Position numbers and translations under genes: made by a program. Below, piece after piece: positions 22,980 through 30,347 of a stretch of DNA of 34,591 nucleotides. The DNA lies in NCBI GenBank assembly GCA_009694465.1, contig SHUW01000005.1, positions 1 through 34,591 of the forward strand, written 5' to 3'. This DNA comes from Ilumatobacteraceae bacterium. GTDB taxonomy: Bacteria; Actinomycetota; Acidimicrobiia; Acidimicrobiales; Ilumatobacteraceae. Positions within the stretch are counted from its first letter, which is position 1. Each line of letters begins with the position of its first letter. The notes beneath the pieces were generated by a model that was not told the origin of the DNA, did no database searches, and saw nothing but the letters and a program-made list of their open reading frames with translations.

Positions 22980-23591
22980 TCAGAGAAGTGGATCAACGAT
23001 GGTAGGAAAGGCGGGCTGACTACTGGCGGCGCGCCCGGGATAATCAAAAGATGTCAATGGTTCCGATGTGAGCGATCCGTCGCCTCGTGGCCATTCTTGG
23101 GTTTGGCCTTGTACAACAAGGAGGATTCGTTCAACGCCCTGAATCTCGCTGAGTGTCAAAACAATTTGAGCCACAGCGGAAACCAAGTCATCACCTGTGG
23201 CCTGAAAGATATCTTCTGAAACATCAATCTTCACGATGTCTGTTGCCACGTAGCGCGCAGAAATTAGTTTCGTACCTTGAGGTATGGCCGATCGCAAACT
23301 CTCATCTTGTTCACTGGTCGTCGGGCCGTCAAACAAGGCCTTGATGATCTGGGGCGGTTCATTGAGGACATCACGTTGAACCACGACCAGGCGTTGGGTG
23401 CTCTCATCATCGGTGCGTTGTAAGTAGATGCGCCCAATGCCCGATTCGCTTGAAGCAGAAGGTGATGGCTCGTTCATGTCGCTTTGCAGATCGCGTCCAA
23501 TGACTTGCGAAGAATCTTGGGCGCCATACGAACAACCGCCACCAAGTATGAGCATCAGGCTGGCAAGAAAAACTGGACGGCGCGTTGGCAT
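22980..23591 (-). CDS. lpqB: Short LpqB-like GerMN-domain lipoprotein
   Basis: 203 aa. The N-terminus MPTRRPVFLASLMLILGGGC is a lipoprotein-type signal with Cys20; the lipobox is atypical (GGG before Cys). A Ser/Glu-rich linker leads to one GerMN domain (about 50-165, with RIYLQRTDDES, VLNEPPQIIKALFDGPT, AIPQGTKLISARYVATDIVKIDVSED and QIVLTLSEIQGVERILL). ATG 23591 is 4 bp after the mtrB stop; the longer frame reaching 24047 is a shadow of mtrB. In mycobacteria LpqB is encoded after mtrAB, modulates MtrB and has a large C-terminal beta-propeller. That part is absent here, so this is a minimal version at about one third of the usual length. Confidence 0.75.
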   Translation of the reverse strand: MPTRRPVFLASLMLILGGGCSYGAQDSSQVIGRDLQSDMNEPSPSASSESGIGRIYLQRTDDESTQRLVVVQRDVLNEPPQIIKALFDGPTTSEQDESLRSAIPQGTKLISARYVATDIVKIDVSEDIFQATGDDLVSAVAQIVLTLSEIQGVERILLVVQGQTQEWPRGDGSLTSEPLTSFDYPGRAASSQPAFPTIVDPLL

Positions 23592-23595
23592 AGTG

Positions 23596-25062
23596 CTAGA
23601 CCCTCTCCGCTGGTAGTTCGATGATAAAGCAGGCGCCTTCGCTACCGTCGTGTCGCTCTTCAACCCACACTCGTCCACGGTGAAGTTTGACGTGTTCGTC
23701 CACAAGAGACAGACCCAAGCCAGCGCCGTCAGATCCGCTTCGTCTTCCTGCGACAACGCCTCGAGCGAAGCGTTCAAAGATGAGATCGCGTTCTTCAAGA
23801 GGCACGCCGAGACCGTGATCTTCCACAGTGATCCATACCTGCGATGGTGGATCCTCATCATCTGGCACGAAGACGGAGATCTCCAGTTCTCCACCCCCGT
23901 AAGCGCGACCATTATCAACAAGGTTGGCGATGACGCGTGCGAGCCGTCGACGGTCACCGCGAATGATGATTTGATCGGCTGTTGAAGAGACCAAGACGCT
24001 TGTGGCCGGGAGACTGCTGATAGCGACGGCCTGGCGGACGAATTCACCCACGAGCAACTCCTCGACGTTCAGTCGAATGGCCCCTGCATCAAAGCGCGAA
24101 ATCTCTAGGAGATCCTCAACCAGCCCTTGGAAACGGGCCACGTCAGCAATGAGAAGATCGAGAGCAACTTGGGCGCGTTCGGGCATCTCTTCGCGACGAG
24201 CGTGCATGACTTCAACAGATGCAGCGAGGGTCATTAATGGTGAACGCAATTCGTGACTGACATCAGATGTAAAGCGAGTGTCGCGCTCCACACGTAATTC
24301 GAGAGCAGCAGCCATGTCGTTGAACGAAGAAGTGAGGGCCGACAAATCCGGATCGTCTGTTTCTTCAAGTCGAGTGTCAAGACGCCCACCGGCGATTGCT
24401 TGGGCCGCCTGACTTGCTGCGGTGAGCGGTCGAACGGCACGAGAGGCAACGATTGCACCCAGAAAAACACCTAGGAGAGTGGTGATGATTGCGGCCAAGG
24501 TGAGGGCGAGATTGATGCTGTTGAGGGTTGAACGCACGTCTTGCATTGAGGGAAATTCGAAATAAGCAGCGTCCACTGAATCCAAGGGGATGCCAATTGC
24601 CAAGACCAATTCCTTGTCAACTTCAATGCGCATGGTCCGCGGTTCTCGGTTGTCGATGATTGCCACGAGCATGTCTCGATCAATGACATTGGATGAAAAG
24701 CGCGCGTTATCACCTGTCCATGTGCCACGGAAATACAACAAAGGGCGATTGGCTGTGAGACGTTCGATAACCGTCTGGGTATTTGACGGATTTGAGCGAA
24801 GATCAATGGCTAACTGAGCGGCATTTTCATAAGCCTGCTCGATGACATTTTTTTCGCGGTCTTCAACCAAGTTCGAACGGGTGAAATTGTATGTCGCTAG
24901 AGCAAGGAAAAGCGATAGGGCAAAACTCCCTAAGCCGAAAGTAATCAGAATCCGCGAGCGCAATCCTATGGGTTTGAGTAATCGTGGGCGAGTGCGCTGC
25001 GTTCGATGAACTTTCGGCGACTTCCCACTGACTGGCTCAGAGATGACAGATTTTTTGGCCAC
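23596..25062 (-). CDS. mtrB: MtrB-like sensor histidine kinase
   Basis: 488 aa, GTG start 6 bp after mtrA. TM1 is at about 37-58 and TM2 at 184-206, bracketing a ~125-residue extracytoplasmic sensor. HAMP follows (207-260), then the HisKA phosphoacceptor SDVSHELRSP (His270), and the ATPase domain with N-box NLVDN (380-384), G1 DHGLG (415-419), the F-box ERF (430-432) and G2 GAGLGL (446-451). SDVSHELRSPLMTLAAS strongly resembles actinobacterial MtrB. MtrAB coordinates cell-wall metabolism and division in Mycobacterium and Corynebacterium. The basic N-terminus (Lys/Arg-rich, 1-33) is cytoplasmic. Confidence 0.9.
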   Translation of the reverse strand: MAKKSVISEPVSGKSPKVHRTQRTRPRLLKPIGLRSRILITFGLGSFALSLFLALATYNFTRSNLVEDREKNVIEQAYENAAQLAIDLRSNPSNTQTVIERLTANRPLLYFRGTWTGDNARFSSNVIDRDMLVAIIDNREPRTMRIEVDKELVLAIGIPLDSVDAAYFEFPSMQDVRSTLNSINLALTLAAIITTLLGVFLGAIVASRAVRPLTAASQAAQAIAGGRLDTRLEETDDPDLSALTSSFNDMAAALELRVERDTRFTSDVSHELRSPLMTLAASVEVMHARREEMPERAQVALDLLIADVARFQGLVEDLLEISRFDAGAIRLNVEELLVGEFVRQAVAISSLPATSVLVSSTADQIIIRGDRRRLARVIANLVDNGRAYGGGELEISVFVPDDEDPPSQVWITVEDHGLGVPLEERDLIFERFARGVVAGRRSGSDGAGLGLSLVDEHVKLHRGRVWVEERHDGSEGACFIIELPAERV

Positions 25063-25068
25063 GAAGAA

Positions 25069-25749
25069 TCAGGCCTGAAGTCGATAACCGAGACCGCGAA
25101 CAGTCACCACGTGACGAGGGTTGGCGGGGTCTTTTTCTACTTTTGTGCGCAGTCGACGAATGTGCACATCAACTAAGCGACCATCGCCGAAATATCCGTA
25201 GCCCCAGACATCGTCAAGCAGTTGTTCGCGACTGAAAACACGACCAGGATTTTGGGCGAGTTCACAGAGCAGTCGAAACTCAGTTTTTGTGAGACCAAGT
25301 TCTATGCCATCTCGTAAGACTTTTCCTTCGTCGGGAATGATCTCGAGGTCGCCAAAGACGAGTTTCGGGTGAGCAGGATGCGCAGGGCGAGCTCGTCGTA
25401 GCAACGCACGGATGCGCGCCGATAACTCTTTAGGGGCAAAGGGTTTAGTGAGATAGTCATCAGCACCTGCCTCGAGACCAGCGACAACATCATGAGTGTC
25501 GGATCTGGCGGTGACCATCACAATGGGCACATCGCTGTGGCGACGGATCGTTCGGCACAGTTCAAAGCCGTCAATACCGGGCAACATGATGTCAATCAGT
25601 ACGACATCGGCTGGTTGGCGTAAGAACAAAATGACGGCTTCTTCACCGCTTGCAGCCTCATCAACAGTCCAGCCTTCATCTTCTAAAGCCAATTTGACTG
25701 CAGCGCGTATCCGCTCGTCATCTTCTACAGCCAGAATTCTGGTTCCCAC
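25069..25749 (-). CDS. mtrA: MtrA-like OmpR-family response regulator
   Basis: 226 aa. The receiver domain carries the acidic pocket Asp10-Asp11, phosphoacceptor Asp53 (VVLIDIMLPG), Thr80 and Lys102 (LTKPFAPKEL). The winged-helix DNA-binding domain covers about 128-226 with LTKTEFRLLCELAQNPGRVFSREQL and RRLRTKVEKDP ... TVRGLGYRL. Sequence and context (mtrB and an LpqB-like gene immediately downstream) identify it as MtrA, a regulator of cell-wall hydrolases, osmotic response and division in actinobacteria. The GTG at 25749 has CAAGAT 6 nt upstream, suggesting its own leaderless promoter besides read-through from the phosphatase gene 59 bp upstream. Confidence 0.92.
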   Translation of the reverse strand: MGTRILAVEDDERIRAAVKLALEDEGWTVDEAASGEEAVILFLRQPADVVLIDIMLPGIDGFELCRTIRRHSDVPIVMVTARSDTHDVVAGLEAGADDYLTKPFAPKELSARIRALLRRARPAHPAHPKLVFGDLEIIPDEGKVLRDGIELGLTKTEFRLLCELAQNPGRVFSREQLLDDVWGYGYFGDGRLVDVHIRRLRTKVEKDPANPRHVVTVRGLGYRLQA

Positions 25750-25755
25750 GCTTAC

Positions 25756-25761
25756 ATCTTG
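25756..25761 (-). promoter_or_regulatory. Candidate -10 element CAAGAT for mtrA
   Basis: On the minus strand CAAGAT ends 6 nt before the mtrA GTG. It fits the A2/T6 positions of a -10 hexamer but has C at position 1, so confidence is modest. Confidence 0.33.
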
Positions 25762-25808
25762 CCTGATGGAAGGGGTAGTAGTTGGCTAACTGGAATTGTT
25801 TTTTATCT

Positions 25809-26600
25809 TTACGAGGCAAGAATCGCCAAAATGGCTTGGTGAATGCCGGGAGTGCTGAGCAGTGTTTGCTCAGATCGAATAGGGGAACCTGAGAAATCAG
25901 AGGAGACAGCCCCAGCCTCGGTGGCGATGAGTAGGCCTGCGGCTAAGTCCCATGGTTGCAGAAACTCTTCGAAATAGGCGTCAAGGCGACCATCGGCTAC
26001 GTAGCACAGATCCGCCGCGGCGGCACCACATCGCCTGATGTCGCGAACCTGGGGGAGCATTTTCGCAATCCGCGTGCCTTGCGCATCACGGCGCTCTGAC
26101 GAATAGGAGAACCCGGTTCCAATCAGCGCCATGCTGAGGTCGTGGCAGGGTGAACATGTTAATTTCCGTGCACCGAGCCATGCCCCATGACTTCGAGCGG
26201 CGACAAAAAGTTCGCGGGTGACGGGCAGATAGACCGCAGCAGCCAAAGTTCCAGCCTTGTCGGTAGCGGCGATGGAGACGGCATAGCCAGAAAGGTTGTA
26301 TAAAAAATTCGTCGTGCCATCAATGGGATCAACTAACCAAGTAATGCCCGATGTGCCGGGTGTCTGAGTTCCTTCTTCACCGAGCACCGAGTCGTTGGGG
26401 CGTAAGTCTCCTAGTCGTCCAACAATAAGACTTTCACTTGCCTGATCCCACTGAGTGACGACATCGGTGGGCGAGGATTTGATATCAACGTTGCCTGTTC
26501 CTCGGGCGCGTCCAGTGGCGACAAGATCACCTGCCTGGCGCGCAATGCTGGCAGCGATATTCATCAACTCAAGAGCATTGTGGGGCGCGATAGGAGACAT
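25809..26600 (-). CDS. suhB: Inositol monophosphatase family protein
   Basis: 263 aa. Metal and substrate motifs of the family are complete: GEE (Glu75-Glu76), WLVDPIDGTTNF (Asp91, Asp94) and QPWDLAAG (Asp218). The Mg2+-dependent fold dephosphorylates myo-inositol-1-phosphate, histidinol phosphate, fructose-1,6-bisphosphate or PAP depending on subfamily. In an organism with a PimB'-like enzyme, inositol production for phosphatidylinositol is attractive, but histidinol-phosphatase activity is equally allowed by the motifs. It lies 6 bp after a small membrane-protein gene and 59 bp before mtrA on the same strand. Confidence 0.85.
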   Translation of the reverse strand: MSPIAPHNALELMNIAASIARQAGDLVATGRARGTGNVDIKSSPTDVVTQWDQASESLIVGRLGDLRPNDSVLGEEGTQTPGTSGITWLVDPIDGTTNFLYNLSGYAVSIAATDKAGTLAAAVYLPVTRELFVAARSHGAWLGARKLTCSPCHDLSMALIGTGFSYSSERRDAQGTRIAKMLPQVRDIRRCGAAAADLCYVADGRLDAYFEEFLQPWDLAAGLLIATEAGAVSSDFSGSPIRSEQTLLSTPGIHQAILAILAS

Positions 26601-26605
26601 AAATA

Positions 26606-26611
26606 ATTATG
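26606..26611 (-). promoter_or_regulatory. Possible internal -10 CATAAT before the inositol-phosphatase gene
   Basis: On the minus strand CATAAT (one mismatch to TATAAT) ends 5 nt before the ATG at 26600, overlapping the stop of the preceding gene. It may allow separate, leaderless expression. Confidence 0.25.
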
Positions 26612-26867
26612 CGCGGTCAGAGAGATCGCGCCACTCGCCGAGCGCCCTCAGGCTGAGAACAGCGACGATTGAAGTGCCACCTGAGGTCAAGACTGCGCCG
26701 ATCAATAGCCCGAGTCCGAGTGGTAGTGAACTTCTGCCGTCGTATTGGATGTCAACGAGGGCGTAACCAATCAATGAGCCGATGAGGCCCCCAAAAATAA
26801 TGGAGATAAAGGCCGCCGAGCGAGCGCCACGAGATGGCAGGGCGGAGAGTGGTCGTTCCTCGGGCAT
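26607..26867 (-). CDS. Small two-TM membrane protein of unknown function
   Basis: 86 aa. Two hydrophobic helices at about 17-40 (SAAFISIIFGGLIGSLIGYALV) and 48-74 (LPLGLGLLIGAVLTSGGTSIVAVLSL) are joined by a short polar loop; the ends are charged. No family recognised. ATG 26867 is fixed by TACGAT 6 nt upstream. It heads the minus-strand run leading to mtrA-mtrB and is divergent from the mannose synthase gene across 22 bp. Confidence 0.65.
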   Translation of the reverse strand: MPEERPLSALPSRGARSAAFISIIFGGLIGSLIGYALVDIQYDGRSSLPLGLGLLIGAVLTSGGTSIVAVLSLRALGEWRDLSDRA

Positions 26868-26873
26868 GCAAAC

Positions 26874-26883
26874 ATCGTAGGCT
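26874..26883. promoter_or_regulatory. Overlapping back-to-back -10 elements in a 22-bp divergent spacer
   Basis: The 10-bp core ATCGTAGGCT holds TAGGCT on plus (26878-26883, 6 nt before GTG 26890) and TACGAT on minus (26874-26879, 6 nt before ATG 26867). The two hexamers share the TA at 26878-26879. Both genes would be leaderless and would compete for one RNA polymerase site. Confidence 0.5.
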
Positions 26884-26889
26884 CACAAC

Positions 26890-27654
26890 GTGAGCCAAGG
26901 TTTGTTTACCCGTCAAATAGTTGTGGTGATCCCCACTTATAACGAGGCTGGAAACATCGAGAAAGTTCTCAATGGAGTTCGTGCCGCTCTCCCGCAGGCC
27001 AGATTATTGGTCGTTGATGATGACAGTCCTGATGGCACGGGTGACATTGTTGAGCGCTATCAGTCTTCTCATCGAACAGACGGCTTAGGTGAGGTCAGTG
27101 TTCTGCATCGCTCTGCTAAGACAGGTTTAGGGGCGGCTTATCGTGCGGGATTTACGACAGCCTTGTCAATGGGTGCAGAGATCTGCGTACAGATGGACGC
27201 CGATCTATCCCACGATCCGATGTATTTGCCAGCGATTGTCTCAGCCGTCGAGATGGGTGCTGATGCCGCCCTAGGAAGCCGCTACACGCCGGGTGGTCAG
27301 ATCGACAATTGGCCGCCTTTACGACGTTTTCTCTCACGCTGGGGGAATCGATTCGCTGCAGGCATGTTGGGTTTGGCGATCAATGACGCCACTAGTGGAT
27401 ACCGGGCTTATTCGGCCTCGGTTTTGCAGAAGATGGATTTTTCCACCGTGCAAGCTGAGGGTTACGGATTCCAAATTGAAATGACCCATCGCGCAGTGCG
27501 CAGTGGCGCACGCATGATCGAAGTTCCTATCCTGTTTACGGACCGCGTTGTTGGCGAATCGAAACTAAATCATCACATTATTGGTGAGGCTTTCACACTT
27601 GTCATGCAGTTGTGGTTCAGGGATCGACTGTGGCACCGCCGTCGACGTCGGTGA
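26890..27654 (+). CDS. ppm1: Polyprenol monophosphomannose synthase (DPM1/Ppm1-like GT2)
   Basis: 254 aa GT-A family 2 enzyme. IPTYNEAGNIEKVL (14-27), VVDDDSPDGTG (41-51), the DxD-like QMDADLSHDP (101-110), GSRYTPGG and NDATSGYRAY match dolichol/polyprenol-phosphate mannosyltransferases. It transfers mannose from GDP-Man to polyprenyl phosphate, the donor for extracytoplasmic mannosylation of lipids and proteins, complementing the PimB'-like enzyme at 16314. There is no C-terminal TM or fused Lnt domain, so an apolipoprotein N-acyltransferase partner, if any, is encoded elsewhere. The C-terminus is very basic (RDRLWHRRRRR). The stop overlaps the dinB GTG (GTGA). Confidence 0.85.
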   Translation: MSQGLFTRQIVVVIPTYNEAGNIEKVLNGVRAALPQARLLVVDDDSPDGTGDIVERYQSSHRTDGLGEVSVLHRSAKTGLGAAYRAGFTTALSMGAEICVQMDADLSHDPMYLPAIVSAVEMGADAALGSRYTPGGQIDNWPPLRRFLSRWGNRFAAGMLGLAINDATSGYRAYSASVLQKMDFSTVQAEGYGFQIEMTHRAVRSGARMIEVPILFTDRVVGESKLNHHIIGEAFTLVMQLWFRDRLWHRRRRR

Positions 27655-28973
27655 TACCTGCAGTGGACCGCTCGGCATCTTCAACTCGAACCATTCTTCA
27701 CGTCGATATGGACGCATTTTTTGTCTCCGTAGAAATGCGACGGCATCCAGAACTAGCGGGCCGACCAGTTGTCGTAGGTGGTTCGGGGGCACGAGGAGTA
27801 GTGGCGGCGGCGAACTATGAAGCCCGACGATATGGAGTGTTCTCAGCGATGGCTTCTGCAAAGGCTCGGCGACTGTGTCCAGATGCAGTTTTTCTTGCCG
27901 GTGACTACGCAGAATATTCATCGGTCAGCACTCAGGTACACGAAATTTTTGGTAGGTACACCCCGTTCATTGAGCCGATAGGTCTTGATGAGGCATTTCT
28001 TGATGTGACTGGCTCAGTCAATCTTTTTGGTGATGGCACGATGATTGGTTGGAAAATCAAACAACAGATTGCCGAGGAACTTGATCTCGCTTGCGCTGTA
28101 GGGGTTGCTAGTTCAAAATTCATTGCCAAGTTGGCCTCAAAAAAAGCCAAGCCGATACCTACGGCAGCGGGCATCGAAGCCGGTCATGGAGTGTTGTGCA
28201 TCACACCTGGTAACGAATTGGAATTTTTGCATCCCCTTCCAGTGAAATCCTTATGGGGTGTGGGCCCAGCAACCTTGGCAAAATTGGAACGACTTGGAAT
28301 CGCTGTTGTCGGCGATTTGATCACTCTGGGCGCAACGAATTTGGAACATGCGCTAGGAAAGTCGCATGGCCGCCATTTGTTTGCGTTAGCCCAAGGAGTT
28401 GATGAGCGCCCTGTTGAAGTTGAGCGAGATCTGAAATCTATTGGTCATGAAGAGACCTTCTCTCATGACATCACTGATCGCGATGCTATGCGCCGTGAGG
28501 TTGTGCGACTGGCTGATGCAGTCGCTAGTCGCTTGCGTGCTCACGGCTGCGCAGCTCGCACTTTGACATTAAAGATCCGCTATGCGAACTTTGAGACGAT
28601 TACTCGTTCAACGACGCCAGGGTCATCCCTGTCCTCGGCGCCAGCGATGGTCAAGGCCTTGGAGTCGGTGTTGGAACTCATCGATCCCTCCGTCGGAGTG
28701 CGCCTGATTGGTTTTAGCGTGAGTGGTTTGGTGGAACCAGTTGAGCAACTTTCATTGCTTGGCTTTGATGCGCTCGCTCAAGAGAGCGATTCGGGTGGGG
28801 GCCAGACGGCGGCTGACATTGATGGTCACTGGAGTTCGGCAAGTGCGGCGATTGATGAGATACGAAAAAGGTTTGGACGCGATGCGATCAACCCGTTCAG
28901 CGCGCTTGTGCGACCCGACAGACGCAAACTTGGAGAATCGCCATGGGGGCCGAACGGCAATGACACGAAATGA
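27651..28973 (+). CDS. dinB: DNA polymerase IV (DinB, Y-family)
   Basis: 440 aa from the GTG at 27651, which overlaps the preceding stop (GTGA); the longer frame from 27612 is possible but overlaps the synthase by 43 bp. Catalytic residues are in HVDMDAFFVSVE (Asp19, Asp21) and GLDEAFLDVT (Asp113-Glu114). Family blocks YEARRYGVFSAM, SSKFIAKLASKKAKP, the helix-hairpin-helix LWGVGPATLAKLERLGI and the little-finger domain follow. A QLSLL motif near the C-terminus (28745-28759) looks like a beta-clamp-binding peptide. It performs translesion synthesis past damaged bases. No LexA box was evident upstream, and the gene sits inside the synthase transcript. Confidence 0.92.
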   Translation: MIPAVDRSASSTRTILHVDMDAFFVSVEMRRHPELAGRPVVVGGSGARGVVAAANYEARRYGVFSAMASAKARRLCPDAVFLAGDYAEYSSVSTQVHEIFGRYTPFIEPIGLDEAFLDVTGSVNLFGDGTMIGWKIKQQIAEELDLACAVGVASSKFIAKLASKKAKPIPTAAGIEAGHGVLCITPGNELEFLHPLPVKSLWGVGPATLAKLERLGIAVVGDLITLGATNLEHALGKSHGRHLFALAQGVDERPVEVERDLKSIGHEETFSHDITDRDAMRREVVRLADAVASRLRAHGCAARTLTLKIRYANFETITRSTTPGSSLSSAPAMVKALESVLELIDPSVGVRLIGFSVSGLVEPVEQLSLLGFDALAQESDSGGGQTAADIDGHWSSASAAIDEIRKRFGRDAINPFSALVRPDRRKLGESPWGPNGNDTK

Positions 28974-28984
28974 TTGCCCATGCT

Positions 28985-29012
28985 TTGATTTCAGGTGGCG
29001 GGGCTGTAAGAC
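28985..29012 (+). promoter_or_regulatory. Candidate sigma-70-type promoter for the DUF3040 gene
   Basis: TTGATT (28985-28990) and TAAGAC (29007-29012) are 16 bp apart. A transcript would have a ~40-nt leader carrying a strong Shine-Dalgarno, unlike the leaderless pattern elsewhere. Confidence 0.35.
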
Positions 29013-29046
29013 TAGAGATCTAAACAGTGACATTCCAGCAATAACC

Positions 29047-29055
29047 AGGAGGTGA
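29047..29055 (+). promoter_or_regulatory. Full-length Shine-Dalgarno sequence of the DUF3040 gene
   Basis: AGGAGGTGA matches the 16S anti-Shine-Dalgarno over nine bases and is 4 nt before the ATG at 29060. It is by far the strongest ribosome-binding site in the window. Confidence 0.75.
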
Positions 29056-29059
29056 CGCC

Positions 29060-29395
29060 ATGTCTTTGTCAGATGATGAACAGCGCATACTGCGACAAAT
29101 TGAACAAGAACTACAAAATGACTCCAAGTTTGCTCAAGCAGTGTCCCCATCCGGTTTGTACTCCCATTCGGCGCGAACTGTCCGTCGAGCGATCTTCGGT
29201 TTAGTTATCGGACTGGTACTTCTTGTCGCCCTTTTACAAGTGCACTTCATGGCCGCCTTCGTGGCCTTTGTGGCGATGTTGGCGCTGACCGCCGTCATTG
29301 AACGAAATGCGCGGGCAATGGGTAAAGCGGGACTTCAAGATGTTGCGGGAGCGATTCGCAAAGCGCGAGCTTCTGCAGGTCGTCGACTTCCTTAA
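29060..29395 (+). CDS. DUF3040 small membrane protein
   Basis: 111 aa. The N-terminal MSLSDDEQRILRQIEQEL is the DUF3040 signature (DEQR.L..IE..L), followed by a juxtamembrane segment and two adjacent hydrophobic helices at about 44-62 and 64-80, then a basic tail ending GRRLP. DUF3040 proteins are common in actinobacteria, often near dcw or dinB genes, with no established function. It lies 86 bp after dinB, with its own candidate promoter and an unusually strong ribosome-binding site, implying high expression. Confidence 0.82.
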   Translation: MSLSDDEQRILRQIEQELQNDSKFAQAVSPSGLYSHSARTVRRAIFGLVIGLVLLVALLQVHFMAAFVAFVAMLALTAVIERNARAMGKAGLQDVAGAIRKARASAGRRLP

Positions 29396-29427
29396 TACTG
29401 ACATCGAATAGTTGTGTCGAGGAATAC

Positions 29428-30324
29428 GTGTCAACAGTGTTAGGCGTCGTCAACGAGCAAGAAAAAGTTGCCGCAATTTTGGCTGTTGATATTGGGGGAA
29501 CCAAGTTGGCGGCGGCGGTCGTAGGCCTTGATGGGAAGATCATCCTGAGAGATCGGGTGCCGACGCCAGCGCGTGACCCGTGGACAACTTTGGCAAATCT
29601 GATCAAAAGAGTTCAGGCTTCAATTTCAGATGTTGAGTTGCTGGCTTGCGGTGTGGCATGCGGTGGGCCGATGACCCCCAACGGCGAGAAGGTATCACCG
29701 TTGCACATTGCGGCATGGCGTGACTTCGAGTTGCGCTCGATGGTGGCTGACATCACTGCTCTGCCAACTTTCGCGGATAACGATGCCAAAGCATTGGCTC
29801 TCTCTGAGGGCTGGATGGGGGCTACGGCGCACCTACAAAACTTCATGGCAGTAGTTGTCGGTACTGGGGTGGGAGCAGGATTAGTGCTCGACTCACAACT
29901 TCTCGATGGGCGTCAAGGTAATGCTGGGCATATTGGTCACATCATTGTTGAACCCGATGGGCGCGCCTGTTTATGTGGCGGTTTTGGGTGTCTTGAGGCG
30001 TATATCTCAGGGCCCGCGATTCTTCTACAGACTGGTCGTGACCCAATGTACGCGCCCGCCAATGTGGTGCAACGGAGTGGACAACTTTTAGGTCGTGCAT
30101 GTGCCAGCGTGGCGGCTGTGGCCGATATTTCGCGAGTCGTTGTGGGAGGGAGTGTCGCTCTCGGATGGGGAGAAGCATTTTTTCAGGCGGCCAACAGCGA
30201 ATTCGTCTTGCGATCCAAACTGTCCTTCTTGGCTGGGGCGGATATTGTCCCAGTGGGACTCGGTGACAGCTCTGCTTTGATCGGTGCGGCAGCAATTGCG
30301 CGACGCAAGATCGGCGAAACCTGA
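29428..30324 (+). CDS. Second ROK-family sugar kinase
   Basis: 298 aa, GTG start preceded by GAGGA (29419-29423). The ATP site is VDIGGTK (20-26), catalytic Asp119 lies in FADNDAKALAL, the zinc site is His171 plus Cys181, Cys183 and Cys188 in CLCGGFGC followed by LEAYISG, and GTGVGAGLVLD (145-155) fits a kinase. There is no helix-turn-helix. It shares the general architecture of the ROK kinase at 18396 but differs in the acceptor region (GHIGHIIVEPDG versus GEIGHMIVEPDG); the Glu of GEIGH that contacts the sugar in glucokinases is replaced by His168, so substrate preference may differ. It could act on glucose, mannose, fructose or an amino sugar. Confidence 0.78.
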   Translation: MSTVLGVVNEQEKVAAILAVDIGGTKLAAAVVGLDGKIILRDRVPTPARDPWTTLANLIKRVQASISDVELLACGVACGGPMTPNGEKVSPLHIAAWRDFELRSMVADITALPTFADNDAKALALSEGWMGATAHLQNFMAVVVGTGVGAGLVLDSQLLDGRQGNAGHIGHIIVEPDGRACLCGGFGCLEAYISGPAILLQTGRDPMYAPANVVQRSGQLLGRACASVAAVADISRVVVGGSVALGWGEAFFQAANSEFVLRSKLSFLAGADIVPVGLGDSSALIGAAAIARRKIGET

Positions 30325-30334
30325 GCATCGCGAC

Positions 30335-30340
30335 TAGGTT
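30335..30340 (+). promoter_or_regulatory. -10 element TAGGTT for the acyl-CoA dehydrogenase gene
   Basis: TAGGTT ends 7 nt before ATG 30348, in the leaderless geometry seen at other genes in the window. Confidence 0.4.
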
Positions 30341-30347
30341 CACACCT

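Noticed and set aside
23592-24047. N-terminal extension of the LpqB-like gene overlapping mtrB
   Set aside because: The extension is an out-of-frame shadow of mtrB; ATG 23591 opens directly into a lipoprotein signal and lies 4 bp after the mtrB stop.
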